Shown here: positions 1 to 8,825 of the stretch, piece after piece
How positions within the stretch are numbered: the first letter of the stretch is position 1
Layout: the number at the start of each line of letters is the position of its first letter
DNA from: an uncultured Vicinamibacterales bacterium
GTDB taxonomy: Bacteria; Acidobacteriota; Vicinamibacteria; Vicinamibacterales; UBA8438
Direction of reading: 5' to 3'
Assembly (NCBI GenBank): GCA_958295905.1
Contig: OY282382.1
Span: 992,001 to 1,056,000 of the forward strand
DNA: 64,000 bases
Translations under genes and position numbers: made by a program
Notes under the pieces: generated by a model
The model's database searches: none
What the model saw: the letters and a program-made list of their open reading frames with translations, nothing else
What the model was told of the DNA's origin: nothing

Positions 1-86
1 CTGACCGCGACGGAGATTTCCACGGTCGAGGGGCGGCTTGAAGGGTAGTCGCCGCTCCGCGGCGAGAAACAGAAATCGCCACCGCG

Positions 87-1682
87 ATGCGCCGATTCTC
101 CTCGTACGGTCCCGTCGATACCGACCTGCACTTCCACGCGGCGAGGACGGCGCTGGTCGACCGGGTTCTAGCCGCCCTCACGGGCGGCGGAGGTCCGGAG
201 AACGGCGGGGGGTACATCACCGTCTGGGCGCCCCGACAGCGCGGCAAGTCGTGGATCGTGGGACAGGTGGTGCGGCGGCTGCGCGGCGATCCGCGGCATG
301 GGGGGATCGAAGTCGTCGCGACCAGCGTGGAGCACCTGAAGACGGTGCGGGACGCGGGCGTGGTGATTCGGCGGATCGCGGCCGACGTTGCCGGCGCGCT
401 GGGCATCGACGCGGGGCCGATCCGTTCGGCGGACGAATTCGACGCGGTGTTCAGGGCGGAACGGGGGGCGAAGCCGCTCATCCTCGTGCTCGACGAATTC
501 GACGCGCTGCCCGGGGAGGCCATCGACGGCATCGTGGGGGTGTTCCGGAAGATCCACGGCCATCGGCGGCTGCAGGCAGGCCGACCGGCGGGCGGGATGG
601 ACTACCGGTTGCACGGCGTCGCGTTGGTCGGGGTACGCGGTGCCCTCGGCGTCGACAGCGCCACGGGTTCGCCGTTCAACGTTCAGCAGAGCGTGCACGT
701 GCCCAACCTGACCGAGGCGGAAGTCCGCGGCATGTTCGCGTGGTACGAACGGGAGAGCGGGCAGGCGGTGGAGCCCGCCGTCGTCGGGCGGGTGTACCGC
801 GAGACCGGCGGTCAGCCGGGTCTGACCTCGTGGCTCGGCGAGCTTCTGACCGAGACGCACAACCGGCGGGGTCCGAGCATCACGATGGAGGACTTCGACG
901 CCGCGTACGCCGATGCGGTCGACGCGCTGCCGAACGCGAACGTGCAGCACCTGATCGGCAAGGTCAGGGAGGCGCCGTACCGGGACGTGGTTCTCGACTT
1001 CTTCCAGACCGGGGAGAGGCAGCCGTTCCGCTTCGACGAGCCCCACGTCAATTTCTTGTATCTGAACGGCGTCATCGACCGCGAACCCGCGGCGGACGGC
1101 CGGCAGTACGTCCGGTTCTCCTGCCCGTTCGTGCAGAAGCGGCTGTTCAACTACTTCTCGTCGACGCTGGCCGGCTACACCGGTTCGGTGTTCACCGCCT
1201 TCGAAGACCTGTCCGATACGATTACCGACGCGGGGCTCGACGTCCGGCGACTCCTGCGGCGCTACGAGCGGCACCTGCGGGCGAACCGCGGCTGGCTGCT
1301 GAAGGATGCGCCGCGCCGCCGCGACCTCCGGGTGTTCGAAGCGGTCCACCACTTCGTCCTGTACTCCTTCCTGGATCGGTTCCTCCAGCCGCGGGGGGGG
1401 CGGGTCCACCCGGAGTTTCCGGCCGGCAACGGCACGATCGATCTGCTGATCCAGTACGCGGGCGAGGTCTACGGCCTCGAAGTCAAGAGCTTCACCGATG
1501 CGTACGGGTACCGCCGGGCGCTCGGACAGGCGGCGCGGTACGCCCGGCAGCTCGGACTGGCCAGGGTCACGCTGGTCTTCTTCGTCGACGCTGTCGACGA
1601 CGCCAACCGCGGCGCGTACGAGGCCGTTCACGTCGACGAGACGGGGGTGACCGTCGATCCGGTCTTCGTCGAAACCGCCTGA
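87..1682 (+). CDS. AAA-like ATPase with C-terminal PD-(D/E)XK-like nuclease domain
   Basis: A 531-residue protein. The N-terminal half looks like a P-loop ATPase of the AAA-like (AAA_35-type) group. A Walker A-like APRQRGKS sits at about residues 48-55 and a Walker B LILVLDEFD at about 131-139. Near the C-terminus, GTIDLL followed by YGLEVKSF (about residues 447-467) has the D...ExK spacing of a PD-(D/E)XK nuclease fold. The preference for this frame rests on the motifs, because longer overlapping frames on both strands lack any. The ATG at 87 has no clear Shine-Dalgarno. The role is unknown. Families with this layout are often found in mobile or defence-linked loci, and a second AAA ATPase lies just downstream on the opposite strand. 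The ATPase call is firm; the nuclease assignment is inferred from the motif alone. Confidence 0.82.
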   Translation: MRRFSSYGPVDTDLHFHAARTALVDRVLAALTGGGGPENGGGYITVWAPRQRGKSWIVGQVVRRLRGDPRHGGIEVVATSVEHLKTVRDAGVVIRRIAADVAGALGIDAGPIRSADEFDAVFRAERGAKPLILVLDEFDALPGEAIDGIVGVFRKIHGHRRLQAGRPAGGMDYRLHGVALVGVRGALGVDSATGSPFNVQQSVHVPNLTEAEVRGMFAWYERESGQAVEPAVVGRVYRETGGQPGLTSWLGELLTETHNRRGPSITMEDFDAAYADAVDALPNANVQHLIGKVREAPYRDVVLDFFQTGERQPFRFDEPHVNFLYLNGVIDREPAADGRQYVRFSCPFVQKRLFNYFSSTLAGYTGSVFTAFEDLSDTITDAGLDVRRLLRRYERHLRANRGWLLKDAPRRRDLRVFEAVHHFVLYSFLDRFLQPRGGRVHPEFPAGNGTIDLLIQYAGEVYGLEVKSFTDAYGYRRALGQAARYARQLGLARVTLVFFVDAVDDANRGAYEAVHVDETGVTVDPVFVETA

Positions 1683-1684
1683 AG

Positions 1685-1792
1685 GTCCGCGCAAAAAACA
1701 ACTCCTTCAGAGGCCGTCATCACGCCGTCATGGGATCGACGCCGAATGCGACAGATGCGCAGCATGGAGGCGGCCGAAGTGAAATTGCGCCA
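1685..1792 (+). repeat. Dispersed repeat R1, copy 1 (second copy 47118-47227)
   Basis: About 108 bp lying directly after the stop of the first ATPase gene. It matches 47118-47227 in the same orientation, including the shared cores CACGCCGTCATGGGATCGAC and GCGGCCGAAGTGAA. The two copies differ by a few substitutions and a short indel near the left end. No terminal inverted repeats or coding function can be seen. It may be the remnant of a mobile element or a repeated intergenic module. Confidence 0.85.
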
Positions 1793-1878
1793 CCCCGCCC
1801 GCCTGACGCGGACCGACTACCTCGGCGCGACGGAGTAGCGCGCGGGGGGGCACGGTCGGCTCGGGTCGACCACCGGAA

Positions 1879-2991
1879 TCACGTTGCGTGCTCCCGGATC
1901 CACGCCGCGAACTCCGGGTCGACGAGCGCCCAGCGGCCGGTGTAGGTGTCGGCGAGTCCCGTCCGTTCCAGGCGGCGCAGCGCCGCCTGGACACGTCCCG
2001 CCGACAGCGCCGGTTCCCCGATCTCCCCGCCGACGCGTCGGCGGAACGGCTGGCCGAACGGCTGGTCGGCGCCGCCCGCCAAAGCCCGTGCCGTCGCGCG
2101 CTGAATGGCCGTGAGGGCCAGCCAGGTATCGGGATAGCCGAGGTCGAGGGCGATTCGATCGCGCACCCCGGCGAGAGCCGGCCCGATGTCCAGCCCGGCG
2201 TCGTGCAGCAGTTGCTCGATCAGCACGCGGAAGAAGTAAGGGCTCGCATGCAGCCGCTCGAAGGCGGCGAGCGCGTCCCTGCGGCTCAGCTTCCGTAGCG
2301 CCACCTTGTGGAACGCCGCGAGTATGTGGTCGACGAACGGCTCGGCGAGCGGTGGCAACTCGATCGGCATTGCAAAGTGAAAGAACGGTGCCTGCCGCGC
2401 CGAGAACATCGCGGCCAGTCCTTCGCGGCTCGATCCGGTGAAGACGGTTCGGAGCCGCCCGGAGCGCTTGTCGAGGCTGGTTCGCAACGCGGCCACGAGG
2501 GGCGCATTGTCACGGCTGCGGGCCAGTTCCTGCACTTCGTCCAGGAGCAGGATCGTCTCCTTCCGTCTCCTGGAGACGCGATCCAGCAGGTCGTCGAGGC
2601 GGAGCAGCAGATCGGCCGGCGGCCGGCCCCGGATCGCGGTGAGATCGATCGCGGCCTCCATCCCCGCGCCGGGCGCCGACAGCTTGAGCTTCGGTGCCAG
2701 GGCCAATGCCGAGCTGCGCATCCGATCGCGGAACGTGCCCCGCTGGAGAGACGTTTCCAGGGCGTGCAACAACACGGCCTGCGGAGAGAGGGGCGCCTGC
2801 CAGAAAGACGCGTAGACGACGCGATGCCCCCGCTTTTCCGCGAGTGGTGCGAGGTCCTTGAGCAGGAATTCCGTCTTGCCGGTCCGCCGGGGCGCAAACA
2901 GGGTGAGGGCCTGCCCCGGACCGTCGATCAGCAGTGTCAGGACGCGCGACGTGAACTCGCCGCGCTTGAAGTGCCACGGGTCGGCCACCAT
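1879..2991 (-). CDS. AAA ATPase with winged-helix C-terminus
   Basis: A 370-residue protein. Walker A is APRRTGKT (residues 33-40). Walker B is TILLLDEVQ with Asp151-Glu152. A sensor-like FTGSSREGL follows, and the last 90 or so residues resemble a winged helix, an ORC/Cdc6-like order seen in many stand-alone bacterial and archaeal ATPases. The start ATG lies inside a cluster of TTAGCCA repeats described separately, which suggests autoregulation or a very short leader. The gene converges with the nuclease-ATPase at 87-1682, with the R1 repeat between them. No partner toxin, nuclease or transposase is directly attached, so the biological role is open. Confidence 0.82.
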   Translation of the reverse strand: MVADPWHFKRGEFTSRVLTLLIDGPGQALTLFAPRRTGKTEFLLKDLAPLAEKRGHRVVYASFWQAPLSPQAVLLHALETSLQRGTFRDRMRSSALALAPKLKLSAPGAGMEAAIDLTAIRGRPPADLLLRLDDLLDRVSRRRKETILLLDEVQELARSRDNAPLVAALRTSLDKRSGRLRTVFTGSSREGLAAMFSARQAPFFHFAMPIELPPLAEPFVDHILAAFHKVALRKLSRRDALAAFERLHASPYFFRVLIEQLLHDAGLDIGPALAGVRDRIALDLGYPDTWLALTAIQRATARALAGGADQPFGQPFRRRVGGEIGEPALSAGRVQAALRRLERTGLADTYTGRWALVDPEFAAWIREHAT

Positions 2992-3037
2992 TAGCCAATG
3001 TTAGCCATGCCCGAATAATTTTTCAAGAGTGGCTAAC
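2991..3037 (-). promoter_or_regulatory. Candidate operator: TTAGCCA repeat cluster at ATPase start
   Basis: A perfect 8-bp inverted repeat, GTTAGCCA at 3000-3007 and TGGCTAAC at 3030-3037, is joined by a further direct copy TTAGCCA at 2991-2997 that abuts the ATG of the ATPase gene. An AT-rich stretch in the loop contains TTGAAA on the minus strand and could hold a promoter. The arrangement is what an autoregulatory operator would look like; no binding protein is demonstrated. Confidence 0.45.
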
Positions 3038-3048
3038 CGACCTTGTAC

Positions 3049-3624
3049 TCAAGGAACGCTCGGAACCGAATTGCCCCGCAGGTCGGTCAGGTCGTGGTAC
3101 CCTGCGGCGCGGGCGCGACCTTCGTGGGCGTTGGTGTAGAACCCCGCGGTGTGCAGGGTGATGGTGATCTCGTCGGTCCCGACGTTCTCCCAGTACCAGC
3201 CGTGGATGCCGGTGAACGGGGCGGTGTAAGCGCCGTGGCCGTCCTCGAGGTCCCGGGCGTCGAAGCTCTCGGCGTAGCCGGCGGGGGCGCCGTCCGGCGA
3301 GGCGTGGAAGTTGTAGGTCACCGGGCCGCTCGCGTTCCAGGTGAAGAGCATCGTGCCGCCCTCGTCGAGACGGTAGAAGTACTCCACCCATTCCGCCGGA
3401 TATAGGCTCATCTCGATCTGGTCGACGCGGTACTCGCCCTCCTCGGGGGCGATGGGCTGGGCTTGGCCCAAGGCGAGCAGGCCGAACAGCCGGCCGGTGC
3501 CGAGGGGGTCGATGCCGTACTCGGCCGGAAGGATCGCGCCGAAGAGCACCGCGGCGGCGGTGAGCAGGGCGCTGCCGGTGGTGACGAGGATCTTGCGGCG
3601 CGAGGGCGGCGGCACGTCGTTCAT
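3049..3624 (-). CDS. Membrane-anchored protein partnered with HupE
   Basis: A 191-residue protein. Arg-Arg-Lys precedes a single hydrophobic segment at about residues 12-32, followed by an extracytoplasmic domain rich in aromatic residues (EWVEYFYRL, GIHGWYWEN). The sequence resembles proteins annotated as transmembrane anchor proteins that sit beside HupE/UreJ genes. The ATG at 3624 was chosen because the longer upstream frame belongs to the antisense of other genes and because it starts just before the membrane segment. It lies 32 bp downstream of the HupE-like gene on the same strand, so the two probably form an operon. The job is unknown, possibly assembly or stabilisation of the HupE partner. 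Confidence 0.75.
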   Translation of the reverse strand: MNDVPPPSRRKILVTTGSALLTAAAVLFGAILPAEYGIDPLGTGRLFGLLALGQAQPIAPEEGEYRVDQIEMSLYPAEWVEYFYRLDEGGTMLFTWNASGPVTYNFHASPDGAPAGYAESFDARDLEDGHGAYTAPFTGIHGWYWENVGTDEITITLHTAGFYTNAHEGRARAAGYHDLTDLRGNSVPSVP

Positions 3625-3656
3625 GAGGGAACCCGTGGAGTGAGGAAGGAACCGGT

Positions 3657-4358
3657 TCAGGAAAACAGCACGAACCCCACCATCTGGATGCCCGCGAACA
3701 GGAAGCCGCCCACCATCAGCGCGGTGTTGGCGGCGAAGCTCCAGCGCGGGAAGCTGGGCCGGGCGCGCCAGTAGCCGAGGACCGCCACCACGCCGAACAG
3801 GGCGAGGATCTGGCCCATCTCGACGCCGGCGTTGAAGCTCAGGATGTTGGCCACGAGGCCGTTGTCCGACACCATGAACTCCTGCAGCTTGGTAGCGAGC
3901 CCGAGGCCGTGGAAGAGCCCGAACACGAGGACCGCGGCGCGCGTGTCGGGGGCGACGTTGAACACCCGCTTGAACCCGCCCACGTTCTCGAACCCCTTGT
4001 AGACCACTGACAGCCCGATGATGGCGTCGATGACGTAGGCGTTGACGCTGACGTCGGCGAGCACTCCGACGAGCAGGGTCAGGCTGTGCCCCAGCGTGAA
4101 CAGGCTGACGTAGAGCACGACGTCCCGGAGCCGGCGCAGGAAGAAGATGACGCCGACCAGGAACAGCAGGTGGTCGTAGCCGGTCACCATGTGCTTGGCG
4201 CCCAGATACAGGAAGGGCCCCGGGGCCGGCCCGTCGACCGACTGCACGAACCCCGCGTTGGCACCCTCCATCGGATGCGCGTAGGCGGTGTCCATGCCGG
4301 CGGCGACGGCGAGCCCGACGCCGAACAGGAAGCACAGCGTTGGTCTGAGGATGTTCAC
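3657..4358 (-). CDS. HupE/UreJ-family membrane protein
   Basis: A 233-residue polytopic membrane protein with an N-terminal signal-like helix and about six further hydrophobic segments. The hallmark GYDHLLFLVG lies near residue 60 and FGLFHGLGLA near 155; both are typical of the HupE/UreJ_2 family of metal-permease-like proteins. A GTG start at 4358 gives the expected length, whereas the long open frame upstream is antisense to the fumarase gene. It is the first gene of a probable two-gene operon with the anchor protein at 3049-3624. Substrates in this family have been proposed to be nickel or cobalt, but nothing here (no hydrogenase, no riboswitch) confirms that. Confidence 0.82.
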   Translation of the reverse strand: MNILRPTLCFLFGVGLAVAAGMDTAYAHPMEGANAGFVQSVDGPAPGPFLYLGAKHMVTGYDHLLFLVGVIFFLRRLRDVVLYVSLFTLGHSLTLLVGVLADVSVNAYVIDAIIGLSVVYKGFENVGGFKRVFNVAPDTRAAVLVFGLFHGLGLATKLQEFMVSDNGLVANILSFNAGVEMGQILALFGVVAVLGYWRARPSFPRWSFAANTALMVGGFLFAGIQMVGFVLFS

Positions 4359-4712
4359 GGCACCCACAGTGTATGCTAAACGGTGCCGGTTCGAACCCCC
4401 CGCGGCCGCCACGCCTCCACACACGTCTCCACCAGCACCGGACCCCTCCGGCCCCCCCGCGGCGACACGCGGTAGACGTGCGTCCGGCGCGCGCCGGGCC
4501 GGCGCGCGTGGATCGCACGATCTTGATCCCGGGCCAACGGCCAACCACACCGCAGCGGTTCGCGGTGAACTGCCGGAGCGCGCCCGGAGGGTTGCCAGTT
4601 CAGTCGGCATCTGTCGGCATCCGGGGATCGGCTGCGGTACAATCGGGCGTGGATCCCTCGGGGCGCCGCCCCTCCGGGACCGTGGCCGCGACCAAGTCCC
4701 CCCCGACACACC
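4359..4712. other. Intergenic region between divergent hupE-like and fumarase genes
   Basis: About 350 bp that must carry the promoters for both divergent genes. It is extremely GC-rich. I see no convincing sigma-70 boxes, no small gene with a plausible family match, and no riboswitch fold. A GGTTCGAACC at 4386-4395 resembles a tRNA T-loop but is not part of a tRNA. Confidence 0.6.
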
Positions 4713-6356
<1,644 letters not shown>

Positions 6357-6497
6357 TGTTCGCCGTCCGACCGTGACCCGTCGGCGGGCCACTTGCATTG
6401 CTCGGCCGGCTCACGACCGCGCCGATTTGTGGTATATTTGCCTGATTCGATGGACACCTTCACGTGAGCGGATAGCGCTTTCTCGAATTTTGAGCCC

Positions 6498-7619
6498 ATG
6501 TCAATGTGGCACCACGGCAGCGAAACCCCGTATGACAAGCCAGAACCGCCGGTAAGCGACGGCTATCATCCGTTGCCGCCGGCCTTTCCCTGCGATCAGT
6601 GCGGGGAGGTTCGTCCATCAAAGGACGAACTGAGAAAACACAGATTCGAAGCCCATCCGTTGCACAGGCCGATCCTGTTTCTTCAAGGCCGCGAACTGGG
6701 CGACCACACAATTCGTGTCACGCGTCCTGTGACCGATGATGATGTCCGCCAGAATGACTGTGATCAAGCGTTCCTCAACGGGAGAGAGATCCCAGTTTCA
6801 TCCCTTTCTCGAGAGCTGGCACTAATTTCCTCGGGCGCATGCCAGCTTGAATTAATAAAGACAGGCGTTAGCGCAGTATTCAGGCTCAATTTCGACATCG
6901 CGTCAGTCGACGATCTCGATCGTGTGGAACGACGGTTTTTCGACCTCGTATGTGGACTTCACGGGAACCAGCTTAACAGCCGCGCTATCGACACCTTCAT
7001 ATCAGACACGGCCGTGTTCCCAACAGCCGCGGGCTACGTTGGCGGTATCTGTGAATATCTGTATGGACTCCAGACGAAGAGAGGCCAGCTAGACGCATCG
7101 CGGCCGTATGGGGAATATGTCAACCGATTCAACAGGTCAGTGGATGCACTCACCGCGTACGAACGGCCGCTGGCGAATACAATGGTGGCGGCAGTGGAAT
7201 TTCACTTCAATCACTTTCAGGAAGCGGCTAACCTTGTAACCGGCAACGGTCCCCTCGGCCATGCTGCCAACACCTATGCCTCCTGGGCCTTGGGCCAAGT
7301 GGCTGAATCACGGATGGACGCCGTTCCGAGCGTCGAGCTTGACGAGACGGAAATGGCGATTCTAGATGAAGTGACTGAGAAAATCGTGCGCTGGATTAAC
7401 CGTCCTCTCCAGGAGCTATCCAGATGTTTCCAGACGAAAATAGAATCCATTCTCCAAGATCATCCCGCAACGTACGACGATCTAAAGATACATATGCTAC
7501 TGGCGGAAATGTCCTTCGTCGTAGGGGACGTGGCAGATGTACGCCGGCACGCTAAGGCGCTGCATAACGTCGCCGGAATCGAGACGTGGGCTACGTCAAT
7601 GCTTTCGCGAATTCGATAA
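6498..7619 (+). CDS. C2H2 zinc-finger protein, first gene of three-gene accessory operon
   Basis: A 373-residue protein of unrecognised family. Residues 32-53 form a canonical C-x2-C-x12-H-x4-H zinc finger (CDQC ... KHRFEAH), unusual in a bacterial protein. The remaining 300 or so residues have no motif I recognise and look mainly helical towards the C-terminus. The ATG at 6498 was taken as start; a second ATG lies two codons later. It is 12 bp upstream of the coiled-coil gene and two genes upstream of an Hsp70 relative, so all three are probably co-transcribed. TATATT lies about 60 bp upstream and could be part of a promoter. Codon use is visibly less GC-biased than in the flanking fumarase, a sign of horizontal transfer. 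Confidence 0.72.
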   Translation: MSMWHHGSETPYDKPEPPVSDGYHPLPPAFPCDQCGEVRPSKDELRKHRFEAHPLHRPILFLQGRELGDHTIRVTRPVTDDDVRQNDCDQAFLNGREIPVSSLSRELALISSGACQLELIKTGVSAVFRLNFDIASVDDLDRVERRFFDLVCGLHGNQLNSRAIDTFISDTAVFPTAAGYVGGICEYLYGLQTKRGQLDASRPYGEYVNRFNRSVDALTAYERPLANTMVAAVEFHFNHFQEAANLVTGNGPLGHAANTYASWALGQVAESRMDAVPSVELDETEMAILDEVTEKIVRWINRPLQELSRCFQTKIESILQDHPATYDDLKIHMLLAEMSFVVGDVADVRRHAKALHNVAGIETWATSMLSRIR

Positions 7620-7631
7620 GGTGATCACACG

Positions 7632-8819
7632 ATGAACGCATCCAACCCCAGTGGCGACGACAACGAGAGTACTGCTGTCGACGACAGCGACCAACACGCA
7701 AACCGCGACTCCAGAACCACGGGCGCGGTTGGTGACACGGTTTCGGCGGCGGCCAACAAGGCGGTCGCACCGGATGGCGGTTCAAGGCGCGGGCGGTCTG
7801 CGAAGAAAAAACGCGTAGCGAGTGTAGCCGACCTAATAGGCGGTTGGTACGGTAATGCGAAGACAAAAATCCTCAAGGCACCGACGAAGCCACAAATGCG
7901 TGCTATGGCGACCGCATGGAAGCTGGACGAAACACAGGAACGACATTTGGTGGACTTGGCGTCTGCCGATAGGACATTAGACAAGACTCGTCAATTGTTG
8001 CTGCTCGTGGTGGGGATGCAGGAAGGAGCGATTGCGAGTACAGTGCAGAAGTTTGCCAAGCAAGTGCTTCATAATCACCCTATATTTAACACTCCTTCCT
8101 TTGCAGCCGTATTTGGGAACACACGTACGGCATCGAAGGCAGGTGGCATATCGGGCGAAATAGATGTAGCGAAACTCATTCATCTGGTGATGGCCAATGA
8201 TCTGCGGCTTTTGTTTCCCGCGAAGGAATTGGGAAGAAAGAGAAAAGGGGAACTGGAACGATGCCGGCATAACGCCGCGTGCTGCACTTTGATGTGGTTA
8301 TACCTAAGAGGTCAGATCAGTTGGGATCTGGCAATAAACTATCTGCGAGAGTATATTTGGAACCCACCGCCGGCTCGACACAAGACCGGATCGGAGATGT
8401 TGCGCGCAGTGATGGGTGCACGTGATATCGCGGCAGCGTCCGTAGCGTCTGCGTTGGTGGAAGAACAACTACGGGTGGCGCGGGCGGCTGAGAACCAAGC
8501 AACGGAGCGGGCTCAGAATGCAGATGCTAAGTTGACGGAGACGGAGACGGAGTTAGCAGAGGCCCGGGGGAGCAACGATGTCCTGCGGGGAAAGTTGGAG
8601 CGGGAGCGAAGGTTACGCGCTGAGGATGCGACGGCGTTGAAGGATGAGTATCAACAGTTGCGGGGAAGAGTTTTGCGGCGACTGCGCGAAGAAATATCAA
8701 TGCTGGAAGACGGCCTGCATGCGCTTAGGCGCGATCCGCCAAAGGTCGGTGTGATGATGGATCACGGTGAGAGGGTAGTAGACGGTTTACGACGAGAAAT
8801 GGAGCGGTTGCGGAGGTAG
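7632..8819 (+). CDS. Unknown protein with long C-terminal coiled coil
   Basis: A 395-residue protein of no recognised family. The first 60 residues are acidic and polar, probably disordered. A central region (about 65-280) contains a basic stretch (RSAKKKRVAS) and helical segments. From about 285 to the end it is a heptad-like coiled coil rich in Glu, Arg, Leu and Ala. GGTGAT eight bases before the ATG is a reasonable ribosome site, and the gene sits 12 bp after the zinc-finger gene and 6 bp before the Hsp70 gene. The coiled coil suggests oligomerisation or an adaptor role, for instance presenting a client to the Hsp70 partner; that is inference. Confidence 0.7.
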   Translation: MNASNPSGDDNESTAVDDSDQHANRDSRTTGAVGDTVSAAANKAVAPDGGSRRGRSAKKKRVASVADLIGGWYGNAKTKILKAPTKPQMRAMATAWKLDETQERHLVDLASADRTLDKTRQLLLLVVGMQEGAIASTVQKFAKQVLHNHPIFNTPSFAAVFGNTRTASKAGGISGEIDVAKLIHLVMANDLRLLFPAKELGRKRKGELERCRHNAACCTLMWLYLRGQISWDLAINYLREYIWNPPPARHKTGSEMLRAVMGARDIAAASVASALVEEQLRVARAAENQATERAQNADAKLTETETELAEARGSNDVLRGKLERERRLRAEDATALKDEYQQLRGRVLRRLREEISMLEDGLHALRRDPPKVGVMMDHGERVVDGLRREMERLRR

Positions 8820-8825
8820 TGGCAG

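Noticed and set aside
1-48. Possible 3' end of a plus-strand gene (15 codons to a TAG at 46-48)
   Set aside because: Too short to judge coding character; any open frame at a window edge looks like this.
4386-4395. GGTTCGAACC resembling a tRNA T-loop
   Set aside because: The flanking bases cannot form a T-stem or an acceptor stem, and no anticodon or D arm is found upstream.
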